Source: DATFCK01 sp963728975
Lineage (GTDB): Bacteria; Verrucomicrobiota; Verrucomicrobiia; Chthoniobacterales; UBA10450
Reading direction: 5' to 3'
NCBI GenBank assembly: GCA_963728975.1
Contig: CAVSMF010000001.1
Coordinates: forward strand, 1,798,001-1,862,000
DNA: 64,000 nt
A program made the translations under genes and the position numbers. Shown one piece after another: positions 6,773-15,800 of the stretch (within the stretch, counting starts at the first letter, position 1; the number at the start of each line of letters is the position of its first letter). The notes under the pieces are model-generated. The model did not search any database, was not told where the DNA came from, and was given only the letters and a program-made list of their open reading frames with translations.

Positions 6773-8353
6773 ATGAAACGCTTTTTGCCGCTCCTGGTCG
6801 TTATTCTTTGCCTGGCTGCCGTTCTCTTTCTTGTGGCCAGATGCAGGAAGGGAACCAGCGGCGGTTACCAGACGGCCCCGGTCACCCGCGGTGCAATCAC
6901 CCAGGCCGTGACTGCCACCGGCACGTTAAATCCGGTTGTAAACGTGCAAGTCGGCAGTCAGGTCTCCGGCAACATCGCGAAGTTGTTCGTCGATTTTAAT
7001 TCTCAGGTCAAGGCCGGGCAGGTGGTAGCCCAGATCGATCCGGCCCTTTTTCAAGCCACGGTGACCCAGGCCGAAGGCGATGTGGCCAACGCGCGAGCGG
7101 CCCTGGAGCTGGCCAGGCTCAACGCCCAGCGCACCCAGGAATTGTTCGCGAAGAAAAATTCCTCGCAAGCGGACCTGGACCAGGCGACGGCGACCCTTCA
7201 TCAGGCGGAAGCGAGTGTGCAAATCAAACAAGGCGCTCTGGATAAGGCCAAAGCCGACCTCAACCATTGCACGATCACTTCGCCAATCGACGGCGTAGTG
7301 ATCTCCCGTAACGTCGATGTGGGGCAAACCGTGGCCGCCAGTTTACAGGCGCCCATTATTTTCACGATCGCAAACGATCTTACCAAGATGCAGATCGACG
7401 CCAACGTGGCGGAAGCCGACGTCGGAGTGGTGGAGGTGGGTCAGAATGTTGATTTCACGGTCGATGCTTTTCCGGCCCGGACCTTCCACGGCAAAGTGGT
7501 GCAGGTGCGTAACGCGCCGATCACCGTGCAAAACGTCGTTACCTACGACACCGTTATTGGCGTGAGTAATGCGGATCTGAAATTAAAGCCGGGCATGACT
7601 GCGAATGTCTCGATTGTGGTCGAACACAAGGACGACGTTCTGCAAATCAAGAATGCAGCCCTGCGCTATCGGCCGGTGGAAACGGGTTCATCCGGGACGA
7701 AATCGGCCCCGAGTCCGGGCCGGAAGCGATCAGGCGCTGCTGGCGAACACCGCAATCAACGGACTGTTTATGTTTTGCGCGGCGGCGCAGATCATCCCGA
7801 GCCTGTGCAAATCAAGACCGGGATCAGCGACGGAATTGTGACCGAAGTGGTCGATGGTCTGAAGGAAGGCGACCGGGCCGTGACCGCCGAATTTACCCGG
7901 GCGGCCGATTCCGGCGCCGGCCAATCCGTTCAGCGGTGGGCGCCGATTTCATTGATTCAGAACCGGGGTTGGTATGAACAACGGCGAGATTGTCAAGCTG
8001 ATCGACGTGGGAAAGGTATATCGCAGCGGCGAAATGGAAGTGCCGGCGGTGCGCGGGGTCTCGCTCGAAATCCAGCGGGGCGAATTTGTCGCCTTGATGG
8101 GATCGAGCGGCTCGGGCAAATCGACTCTGATGAATATACTGGGATGCCTCGATCGGGCCAGTTCCGGGCGTTACCTTTTGGGAGAGGCCGACGTTTCAGG
8201 CTTGAACCGGGACCAGTTGGCGGACATTCGAAATCGCAAAATCGGTTTCGTCTTTCAAAGCTTCAATCTTTTGCCGCGGACTTCCGCCCGCGAAAACGTA
8301 GAGCTGCCGCTGCTTTACGGCGAGCATCGCCTACCCGGCGCGCAGTTGCGTGA
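6773..8353 (+). CDS. macA: MacA/HlyD-family periplasmic adaptor (frameshifted C-terminus)
   Basis: Periplasmic adaptor linking a MacB-type ABC transporter to the outer membrane. Residues 1-24 are a signal anchor. Then come the barrel-sandwich halves (TATGTLNPVVNVQVGSQVSG; CTITSPIDGVVISRNVDVGQ), an alpha-helical hairpin (about 95-165), a beta-barrel and the membrane-proximal domain ending KTGISDGIVTEVVDGLKEGD. The open frame runs to 8353, but everything after about 7955 overlaps macB out of frame. In another frame, 7902-7955 reads RPIPAPANPFSGGRRFH then stop, a typical C-terminus for this family, ending 18 bp before macB. A single-base frameshift near 7890-7910 is therefore likely, and the true gene is about 6773-7955. 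ATG 6773 is preferred over TTG 6758. Confidence 0.8.
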   Translation: MKRFLPLLVVILCLAAVLFLVARCRKGTSGGYQTAPVTRGAITQAVTATGTLNPVVNVQVGSQVSGNIAKLFVDFNSQVKAGQVVAQIDPALFQATVTQAEGDVANARAALELARLNAQRTQELFAKKNSSQADLDQATATLHQAEASVQIKQGALDKAKADLNHCTITSPIDGVVISRNVDVGQTVAASLQAPIIFTIANDLTKMQIDANVAEADVGVVEVGQNVDFTVDAFPARTFHGKVVQVRNAPITVQNVVTYDTVIGVSNADLKLKPGMTANVSIVVEHKDDVLQIKNAALRYRPVETGSSGTKSAPSPGRKRSGAAGEHRNQRTVYVLRGGADHPEPVQIKTGISDGIVTEVVDGLKEGDRAVTAEFTRAADSGAGQSVQRWAPISLIQNRGWYEQRRDCQADRRGKGISQRRNGSAGGARGLARNPAGRICRLDGIERLGQIDSDEYTGMPRSGQFRALPFGRGRRFRLEPGPVGGHSKSQNRFRLSKLQSFAADFRPRKRRAAAALRRASPTRRAVA

Positions 8354-8744
8354 ACGGGCCGATGCTGTCTTGGCGGCGGTGGGATTGGCCGGCCGGGAGG
8401 AACATTATCCGAGCCAGCTTTCCGGGGGCCAGCAGCAGCGCGTGGCCATTGGGCGGGCGCTGATTAACGATCCTGAAATTGTGCTGGCCGATGAACCAAC
8501 GGGTAATTTGGACAGCCGGACCAGCATTGAGATCATGGGCATCTTTCAACAACTCAACAATCGCGGCATCACCATCGTGATGGTGACGCACGAGCAGGAT
8601 ATCGCGGCCTATGCCCAGCGCAACGTGGTCATGCGGGACGGTCTGATCCTTAGCGATGTTCCGGTTGGGCGGCGATTGGACGCGGCCATTGAGCTACAGA
8701 AGTGGAGTAATGGAGCGGAGCGGAGTGATGGAGTGATGGAGTGA
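7974..8744 (+). CDS. macB: MacB-type ABC transporter ATP-binding protein
   Basis: Cytoplasmic ATPase subunit of a tripartite efflux or lipoprotein-type exporter (MacB/LolD class). It has 256 residues with Walker A GSSGSGKST at 43-51, the Q-loop region VFQSFNLLPRTSARENVELPLLY typical of MacB/LolD, the signature LSGGQQQRVAIGRAL and Walker B IVLADEPTGNLDSRT. Here the ATPase and permease are separate genes, unlike E. coli MacB. The last 15 or so codons run into a TGGAGTGATGGAGTGA tandem repeat, so the extreme C-terminus (NGAERSDGVME) is probably repeat-derived rather than conserved. It sits between macA and the permease gene. Confidence 0.92.
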   Translation: MNNGEIVKLIDVGKVYRSGEMEVPAVRGVSLEIQRGEFVALMGSSGSGKSTLMNILGCLDRASSGRYLLGEADVSGLNRDQLADIRNRKIGFVFQSFNLLPRTSARENVELPLLYGEHRLPGAQLRERADAVLAAVGLAGREEHYPSQLSGGQQQRVAIGRALINDPEIVLADEPTGNLDSRTSIEIMGIFQQLNNRGITIVMVTHEQDIAAYAQRNVVMRDGLILSDVPVGRRLDAAIELQKWSNGAERSDGVME

Positions 8745-8747
8745 TGG
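8702..8747. repeat. TGGAGTRATGG tandem repeat at 3' end of the ATPase gene
   Basis: Imperfect units of TGGAGTAATGGAGYGGAG and TGGAGTGATGGAGTGATGG cover the last codons and the stop of the upstream gene. A related array is at 45662-45696, just before rpe. The repeat has evidently grown into or replaced the original 3' end, since it encodes the terminal residues here. Confidence 0.6.
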
Positions 8748-8799
8748 TGAAGAGACAGCTATTCTGTTTTTCAACAATTCTAAACTCCGGTTTCATTAA

Positions 8800-10017
8800 A
8801 TGAGAGTTGTATCGACTTTTAATATCGCTTTCCGGGCGTTGCGCCGGAACAAGATGCGCTCGGTCCTGACTGCCCTTGGGATCATTATCGGGGTGGCCGC
8901 GGTGATCGCGATGGTCGGGATTGGGAATGGAGCCAAGGCCCAAGTCGAAGCCCAGATCGCAAGCCTTGGAGAAAACGTGATTTTGATTTTTTCGGGGAGC
9001 ACAACTTCCAGCGGCATTCGAACCGGGTGGGGCGGGGCGGGGACATTGAAAATCGAGGACGCCGAAGCGATCCGCCGCGAAGTCTCCGGGGTCACGGCGG
9101 TGAGCGAAGAGGTCGTTCGATTTCGCAGGTGGCAGCGGGAAATCAGAATTGGTCCACCCAGCGTTCTTGGCGAATCCTCCGACTATTTCGACATTCGGGA
9201 GTGGCCGCTGGCTGAAGGCTCGCCGTTTACGCCCCAGGATGTGCGGAGCGCGAACAAAGTTTGTGTGATTGGCCGAACGACTGCGACCCAGATCTATGGC
9301 AATGAAAGTGCGATCGGCCAGATTTTACGGATCAAGAACGTGCCGTTTACGGTCACTGGAATTCTCACTTCCAAAGGGCTGACTCCGCAGGGAACCGATC
9401 AGGACGACCTTGTCGTGATGCCGTATAGCAGCGCGATGAAACGTGTGCTGGGCGGAACGACATTGCGAAACATCGATGTCCAGGTCGGGGACGCGCGTCA
9501 GATGCAAGCTGCCCAACAGCAAATCGTCGCCCTGTTGCGGCAACGCCATAACATTCGCCCTGGGCGGGACGACGATTTTACCGTGCGGACACAACAGGAG
9601 ATCGCCGAAACCGCTACGGCAACTTCGAGGGTAATGGCGCTCTTGCTCGGTGCGATTGCGGGCGTTTCGCTCGTGGTTGGCGGCATTGGCATCATGAACA
9701 TCATGCTGGTAAGCGTGACCGAGCGGACCCGGGAGATCGGCACGCGGATGGCGGTGGGCGCGCATAGCAGCGATATTCTTACGCAATTTTTGATCGAAGC
9801 GATCTCGCTCAGTTCCATCGGCGGGATTCTGGGGATCGTGATCGGGATTGGAGCGGCGAAGACCATTTCCATGACATGGCATTGGCCTGCGGTCATCTCG
9901 CCGATGTCTATCCTCGCCTCGTTCTCGGTCAGCGCCCTGGTCGGAATTTTCTTCGGATTTTATCCGGCTAGAAAAGCGGCCGCTCTCGATCCGATCGAAG
10001 CATTGCGCTACGAATGA
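8800..10017 (+). CDS. macB: MacB-type ABC transporter permease (FtsX-like)
   Basis: A 405-residue permease with one N-terminal transmembrane helix (about 21-42, in LTALGIIIGVAAVIAMVGIG), a large periplasmic MacB_PCD domain, and three C-terminal helices forming the FtsX domain (ALLLGAIAGVSLVVGGIGIMNIML; then about 325-350 and 370-390). The motif VTERTREIGTRMAVGAHSSDI is diagnostic of MacB/FtsX permeases. It ends PARKAAALDPIEALRYE, the usual C-terminus. With the upstream adaptor and ATPase it should form an export or lipoprotein-release pump; the substrate is unknown. It ends 16 bp from the convergent ABC-2 permease gene. Confidence 0.92.
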   Translation: MRVVSTFNIAFRALRRNKMRSVLTALGIIIGVAAVIAMVGIGNGAKAQVEAQIASLGENVILIFSGSTTSSGIRTGWGGAGTLKIEDAEAIRREVSGVTAVSEEVVRFRRWQREIRIGPPSVLGESSDYFDIREWPLAEGSPFTPQDVRSANKVCVIGRTTATQIYGNESAIGQILRIKNVPFTVTGILTSKGLTPQGTDQDDLVVMPYSSAMKRVLGGTTLRNIDVQVGDARQMQAAQQQIVALLRQRHNIRPGRDDDFTVRTQQEIAETATATSRVMALLLGAIAGVSLVVGGIGIMNIMLVSVTERTREIGTRMAVGAHSSDILTQFLIEAISLSSIGGILGIVIGIGAAKTISMTWHWPAVISPMSILASFSVSALVGIFFGFYPARKAAALDPIEALRYE

Positions 10018-10033
10018 GTGCGCGGTCGAAGGG

Positions 10034-10801
10034 TTAACCGCCAACCGCCTGGTAGCGCCCCAGGCCGCGTTTCCACATGAAATCGGCTGCTGCCCAGGTC
10101 AGAAACAGCCACCCGGTTTGAATGGCCAGGGTTTGACCAAGCTGTGCTCCGTGGATGTGCTCCAGAAAAATGGCAACCGGGCAAAACAGCTCGTAGTAAA
10201 ACGGCAGCCATTTCATCACTACCTGGATGCCGACCGGCATGATATCGATCGGAAACATCTGCCCACCCAGAAAGTATTCGAAGGAGTAGACGATAAAGAC
10301 GATGGTGGAGATTTCCAGAATCCAAAATGCCATCATGGCCAGCGAGTAGGTGATGAAGAACTGAATGAATGCCGACATGAGCATCGAGATAGCGGCAAAG
10401 AGGTAGGTCGACACATGTTCCGGCAAAACGATGTAGTGCCGGAAATAAACAAAGATGAGCGCAATCGGCGGCAGGGTGACCAGGGTATAAACCAGGCGGC
10501 CGCTCAGGAAGATGCTGAAACGGTACCCGAGATAACTGAGCGGCTTCGTTAGAAAGGAATTGATCTGTCCTTCCCTGATATCGGCTGCGATCTGCCACTC
10601 GTCTTCGGTCGGAGTGACCAGGTTGCTAACCAGAATGGTGAGCAAATAATAGTAGATCATCGAGGCGTAGTTGTAGCCATGGAGGCTGCCACCGCGCTCC
10701 TTAAACACCGCGCTCCAAAGAAACACGGTGCCGGCCAGCGGAATCAAACCGAAAAGGGCCCGCAGGAAATAATTCCACCGGTAAACGAATGTGTTCTGCA
10801 A
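10034..10801 (-). CDS. ABC-2 family transporter permease (start uncertain)
   Basis: A polytopic membrane protein of at least 255 residues resembling ABC2_membrane_6 permeases: NTFVYRWNYFLRALFGLIPL at the N-terminus, then DIREGQINSFLTKPLSYLGYRFS, the block that in this family precedes the second half of the protein. The TTG at 10801 is the first conventional start, but the same frame continues upstream as KIDKYISVFNIGLQNTF, which looks like the usual N-terminus. The true start may be an unusual codon, for example CTG at 10838-10840. No ATG lies between this frame and the pdxA stop. Probably the partner of the permease at 5931-6728. Confidence 0.78.
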   Translation of the reverse strand: MQNTFVYRWNYFLRALFGLIPLAGTVFLWSAVFKERGGSLHGYNYASMIYYYLLTILVSNLVTPTEDEWQIAADIREGQINSFLTKPLSYLGYRFSIFLSGRLVYTLVTLPPIALIFVYFRHYIVLPEHVSTYLFAAISMLMSAFIQFFITYSLAMMAFWILEISTIVFIVYSFEYFLGGQMFPIDIMPVGIQVVMKWLPFYYELFCPVAIFLEHIHGAQLGQTLAIQTGWLFLTWAAADFMWKRGLGRYQAVGG

Positions 10802-10874
10802 CCCGATGTTGAAGACGGAAATGTATTTGTCGATTTTCAGAAAGAGATCGGGAAACCAGGAACCCGGGAAAAAA

Positions 10875-11753
10875 TCACGGTGTCGCCGCCAGTTCCGCCG
10901 CCAGATTGATCGCCGCGATCATGCTATCGGCCCGGGCCACTCCTTTTCCCGCCATGGCAAAAGCGGTTCCGTGATCGGGACTGGTCCGGGGAAAGGGAAG
11001 ACCGAGGGTGACGTTCACTCCGCCATGAAACGCGTGCAGCTTCAGCGGAATCAAACCTTGATCGTGATACATGCATAAAACCGCATCAAATTCTCCTTCG
11101 ACGGCCCGATGAAAAATCGTGTCGGGAGGAAAAGGACCTTCAAAAATTGCCGGTTGCGCACTGGCGATTGCAGCTTGGAGTTCGGCCGTCGCCGGGGCGA
11201 TGATTTCGATCTCTTCCCGCCCGATTTTTCCCGATTCCCCGGCATGAGGATTCAGTCCGGCTACAGCAATGCGCGGTTCCGCGATCAATCGGGATCGAAG
11301 AAAACTGGCGAGGAGCAGACCCACCCGGACAATCTCCGATTGCTTGAGGGTGTGCGCCACTTCTCCGAGTGGAATATGGGCGGTCACCAGCGCGACCGTG
11401 AGCTTTCCGCCGGTCAGAAGCATGGCGAAATTTTTTACCCCGCAACGCTCGGCGAAGAATTCGGTTTGGCCGGGGAATTGGAATCCCGCTTGGTAGATCC
11501 GGGCTTTGTGAACCGGTCCGGTCACAACCGCACTGAGTGCGCCGCGACGAGCCAGGGTAACGGCTTGTTCGAGAGCGGCCGCTGCCGCCCGAGCGGTTTC
11601 AATCGTCGGTTGGCCCGGCGGGCAATCGGGGTATTCGCCAATGATTTTGTATTCGACGCCTTCGCGCAGGCGGCCTGACCGGAGAGCGGCCTGAACGATT
11701 TCCGGTCCAATGCCGGCGCAATCGCCGAAAGTGATTCCGATGGGCGCTGGCAT
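10875..11753 (-). CDS. pdxA: 4-hydroxythreonine-4-phosphate dehydrogenase PdxA
   Basis: NAD-dependent oxidation and decarboxylation of 4-phosphohydroxy-L-threonine in pyridoxal-phosphate synthesis. The 292-residue protein starts with PIGITFGDCAGIGPEI. It carries TGPVHKARI, FPGQTEFFAERCGV, the metal-binding GLNPHAGESGKIGREE block, MYHDQGLIPLK and LPFPRTSPDHGTAF, all PdxA hallmarks. It is about 35 residues shorter than the E. coli enzyme, mainly in the middle. It lies 97 bp downstream of surA on the same strand; a surA-pdxA linkage is also known in enterobacteria. Confidence 0.93.
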   Translation of the reverse strand: MPAPIGITFGDCAGIGPEIVQAALRSGRLREGVEYKIIGEYPDCPPGQPTIETARAAAAALEQAVTLARRGALSAVVTGPVHKARIYQAGFQFPGQTEFFAERCGVKNFAMLLTGGKLTVALVTAHIPLGEVAHTLKQSEIVRVGLLLASFLRSRLIAEPRIAVAGLNPHAGESGKIGREEIEIIAPATAELQAAIASAQPAIFEGPFPPDTIFHRAVEGEFDAVLCMYHDQGLIPLKLHAFHGGVNVTLGLPFPRTSPDHGTAFAMAGKGVARADSMIAAINLAAELAATP

Positions 11754-11850
11754 GAGCGACTCTGGGTGACGCCGGGAGACTTACAAGATTAAAGGGCAAT
11801 CTCTCCAGGAAACAAAGGCACCGCTGTCGTCCGGCTCCCGGCAACGCGCT

Positions 11851-12831
11851 CTAGAATGTCCGGATAAAGGCCTTCGAGCGCAGGCTCGCGATCCAGCGTT
11901 CCTGAAGCTCCTGAGCCTCCTGCTGGAGCAGTTTTTTTTCAATTTCATCCCGCACTTCGGCCAGGGAACGGGTACTGCCTCCCCGCTTGTCTTCCACCTT
12001 GAGGATGTAAAAGTTACCGCTGTACTCGATGATGTTGCTGATTTTGCCTATTGGAAGATTGAAGGCGACCTTCTCCAGAGGCGGGGCCAAGGTCTTGCGT
12101 TCGATCCAGCCCCAATCGCCGCCCAGATCGCGTGAGCTATCTTCGGAATAGATTTGCGCGATCCGGTCGAACTCCGCGCCGTTAGCGAGTTTCCCCAGAA
12201 TTTCCTCGGCCATCGATCGTTGGGCCGGGCCGCTGCCATCACTGGCGTGGGCCGGGATCATGATCAGACGCAGTTTGATTTCCTCCTTGGCCGTGAATTC
12301 GTTCCGGTGCTGCTTGTAGTATTCATCGATTTTGATCGGTGAAACAACCTGCTTCTTTTTGACGTTCTTGCTCCGCATCGCCTGCACAATCATGCGCTCG
12401 GTCTCGAGTTTCTTGAATTCTCCCAGAGTGTAGTTCTGCGCTTCGAGGGTCTTAATGAAAGTGTTACGGTCGCCGCCGAAATCTTCCTGGATGATTTCGC
12501 GCATGCGTTCCTCGACAAAATGGTCGGGAATTTGGTAGTTATCTTTTTTGAACGCCTGAAGAATCAGCTGGCGGTCGATTAGATCCTTAAGTGCCGCTTC
12601 CCGCACCTGTTTGAGCTGTTTGACCAGTTCCTCTCCGGTAAACTGAGATCGGAGCAATTTTTCTCTGGGCGCGACCAAATCCCGAACCTGCGAATAGGTG
12701 ATGATATCGCCGTTGACCACTGCGGCTATGCCGTCGACCACCTGCGGTTCGGTGGCATAGGTCGCATGACAGAGGGTGGAAAGGGGCAACATCAACGCCA
12801 ATCCAAAGCTGATGAAAACGAGACGCGACAT
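11851..12831 (-). CDS. surA: SurA-like periplasmic peptidyl-prolyl isomerase
   Basis: Periplasmic chaperone and parvulin-type isomerase that helps fold outer-membrane proteins. The 326 residues comprise a signal peptide (about 1-24), a SurA N-terminal helical domain (VVDGIAAVVNGDIITYSQV to about 160), and one rotamase domain at about 180-280 (IKLRLIMIP, EFDRIAQIYSEDSSRDLGGDWGWIERKTLAPPLEKVAF, FYILKVEDKRGG). E. coli SurA has two parvulin domains; only one is present here. It starts 4 bp after the mfd stop, so mfd-surA-pdxA is probably one transcript. Confidence 0.9.
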   Translation of the reverse strand: MSRLVFISFGLALMLPLSTLCHATYATEPQVVDGIAAVVNGDIITYSQVRDLVAPREKLLRSQFTGEELVKQLKQVREAALKDLIDRQLILQAFKKDNYQIPDHFVEERMREIIQEDFGGDRNTFIKTLEAQNYTLGEFKKLETERMIVQAMRSKNVKKKQVVSPIKIDEYYKQHRNEFTAKEEIKLRLIMIPAHASDGSGPAQRSMAEEILGKLANGAEFDRIAQIYSEDSSRDLGGDWGWIERKTLAPPLEKVAFNLPIGKISNIIEYSGNFYILKVEDKRGGSTRSLAEVRDEIEKKLLQQEAQELQERWIASLRSKAFIRTF

Positions 12832-12835
12832 GTGC

Positions 12836-15800
12836 TTAAAGTTTCCTTATTAGATCCAAGACTTCCGAGAGGTACCCTTCGATTCTACCGGTAATTAAGC
12901 GGGGGAACTTGCCAGCCACAAGTATTAAATCTCCTCTCCGGGTAAGCATCAGCTTACGGTCGCGCACTTCCACCCGACTGATGCCTTGCCCGGCGGCTGC
13001 CAGTTTGATTGCACTAAGGAGCAGCAGGTTTTCGATGGCAACCGGAAACTTCCCGAATCGATCCCGCCACTCCCGTTGCAGCACCTGCAATTGCTGCTCG
13101 GTGGCGATCTCAGCCAGGTGCCGATAAGCTTGTATTCGTAAACTGGTGTCCCCGATGTAACCGGCGGGAATGAACGCCGGGAGAACCCCTTCGCGATGGG
13201 TAAATTCGGCCTCGTTGGTGGCCACAAAATCGAGCCGGACATCGACTTCGAGCCGCAGCGGCGTCTTCTGGCCCTTCAACTGAGCGACCGCTTGCTTGAG
13301 GAGCTGGCAATATAAGTCGAACCCGACCGCGGTGATGTGCCCGCTCTGGGCGGTCCCGAGGATGCTGCCGGCCCCGCGAATTTCCAGGTCCCGCATGGCG
13401 ATGCGAAAACCTGCGCCGAGCGAGCTGTATTGCTTGATGGCATTGATCCGTTTGCGGGCCGCCCCGATCGACATCATTTCGCGCGGAAGCAACAGGTAGG
13501 CATAGGCTTTGTGTTCGGCCCGGCCGACCCGGCCCCGCAGCTGGTAAAGGTCGGCCAGCCCGAAACGATCGGCGCGGTCTATGATAATCGTATTCGCATT
13601 AGGTATATCGAGACCGCTTTCGATAATGGTCGTGCAGACCAGGACATCGATCTTTCCGGCGACGAACCGCCCCATTACTGCTTCCAGTTCGTCGGCCTCC
13701 ATCTGGCCATGCCCGATTTCCACCCGCGCGTTCGGCACCAAATCGGTGATTTTATCGCGCATTCGCTCGATCGACAGGACGCGATTATGCAAAAAGAAAA
13801 CCTGCCCCTGCCGCTCCAGTTCGCGATTAATGGCGTCGCGGATGATCCGTTCGTCGTAACCGCACACCACGGTTTCGACCGGCAGACGGTTAAGCGGAGG
13901 CGTTTCGATGGTCGACATATCCTTTACCCCGACCAGGGAGAGATAGAGGGTCCGCGGAATGGGGGTGGCGGAAAGGGTCAGGACATCGACCAGCTTGAAT
14001 AGTTCCTTGAACTTTTCCTTGTGAAGCACTCCAAACCGCTGCTCCTCGTCGATCACAACCAGGCCGAGGTCCTTGAAAACAACGTCGCCGGAAATCAACC
14101 GATGGGTGCCGATCACAATATCGATCCCGCCATCCCGCAAGAGCTCTAAAATCCTGCGTTGTTCGGCCTGGGAGCGAAACCGGCTCAGCATCTCGATCCG
14201 AAGCGGGTAATCGAGCATGCGTTGGCGGAAAACTTCGAAATGCTGTTGCGCCAGCACCGTTGTCGGGGCCAGCACGGCGACCTGTTTGCCTTCCATGACC
14301 GCCTTGAAAGCCGCCCGGATCGCCACCTCGGTTTTGCCAAAGCCAACGTCGCCGCAGATCAGGCGGTCCATCGCCCGGGAAAGCTCCATGTCGATTTTGG
14401 TTTCTTCGATGGCCTTGAGTTGATCGGGTGTTTCGCGGAATGGAAACGAATGTTCGAACTCGGCCTGCCATTTTGTGTCCGGGCCGAAAGGATGCCCTTT
14501 TTCGATCTGACGCTCCGCCTGGACCGAGAGCATTTTACCGGCGTAATCAAAGATTGAAGCGGCTGCGGTTCTCTTGGCTCGGGTCCATTTGGCGTCGGCC
14601 AACGAACTAAGGGCGGGCGATCTCTTTCCGAGTCCCACGTAGCGGGAGACGAGGTAGGCCTGCTCGATCGGCACGTAAAGTTTGGCGTCGTTTGCAAATT
14701 CAAGAACCAGAACTTCCTGTTCTTCGGTGGACAAGGAGCGAGCCGCATCGCCATCCGTTTTTATGAAATCGGGCGTTGCCTGGGGACGGTCCCTGCCAAT
14801 TTTCTGGACACCAAGGAAACGGCCGACCCCGTGCTCCAGGTGCACCACAAAATCGCCTTCGTTCAACTCGCTGAAATCGATCTGGGCCCGATGACGAGTG
14901 AGCCGGTCGCTTCGCTGCAATCGGCGGACCGCATGAGGAGCGAACCGGCCAAACAGTTCGGCTGCGGAAAGGACCGCGAGATCGGCTTCGGGAAAACAAA
15001 ACCCCCGCGCCAGGGTGCCTTCCACCAGCTCAATTCCTTCCAGGGCGCGATCTTTTTCCCCGACGATTTCCCGGAACCGTTCGATTTCGCCTTCCGTTTG
15101 AAAATAGATCACCACCCGCGCCTGATTGCGCCGCCATTCGCGGAGACGGGCGATGAATTGCGCGCGTTTCGCTTCCATCAGAATAAACTCGCCGACCCCA
15201 AATTCACCGATGCCGCAGTCCTGGAATGCGCCGCTGAAATCTTCGGGACCTTCTTCGATCCAACCTTCGCTGATACGGACCGGCGCCTCCGAATCGGGTC
15301 CCGGCTCGATTTCAATCTGCAAATGATCGGGCCGGACATAGTCCCAAACAGTTCCGGTCAGCTGTTCCGGCGAGAGAAGAATATCGGCGCCGGCAAGATC
15401 GCGCACTGAGGTTTGGGTATTCAGGTCGAACTCCCGCAGCGATTCGATATCGTCTCCAAAAAATTCGATGCGCAAGGGCAGTTGCGACTGCCAGGAATAG
15501 AGGTCAACAATGCCTCCGCGCACGGCGAATTGACCGCGGGTGCTCACTTGCGGCACCCGGAGGTAGCCGGCATCGCTTAAAATCTGAAGAAGCTGTTCCA
15601 TTCCGGCATTGCGCCCCTGCCGGAGCGAAACGGAGGCGGCTTGGAGCGCCCCGGGTTCGGGGGCGACCTGCTCGAGGCTCGCCCGGGTGGCCACGATCAG
15701 GTGCGGACGCGAGTCCTTCTCGATGTTCATCAGGAGGGCCAGACGCTCAGCCGCGATTTCCGGGTCCGGCAAAATATTTTCAACCGCGGCGAACTCAGCT

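Noticed and set aside
8650..8943. Minus-strand frame with HYS/HHS-type repeats
   Set aside because: The apparent peptide is the translation of the TGGAGTRATGG array and antisense macB DNA.
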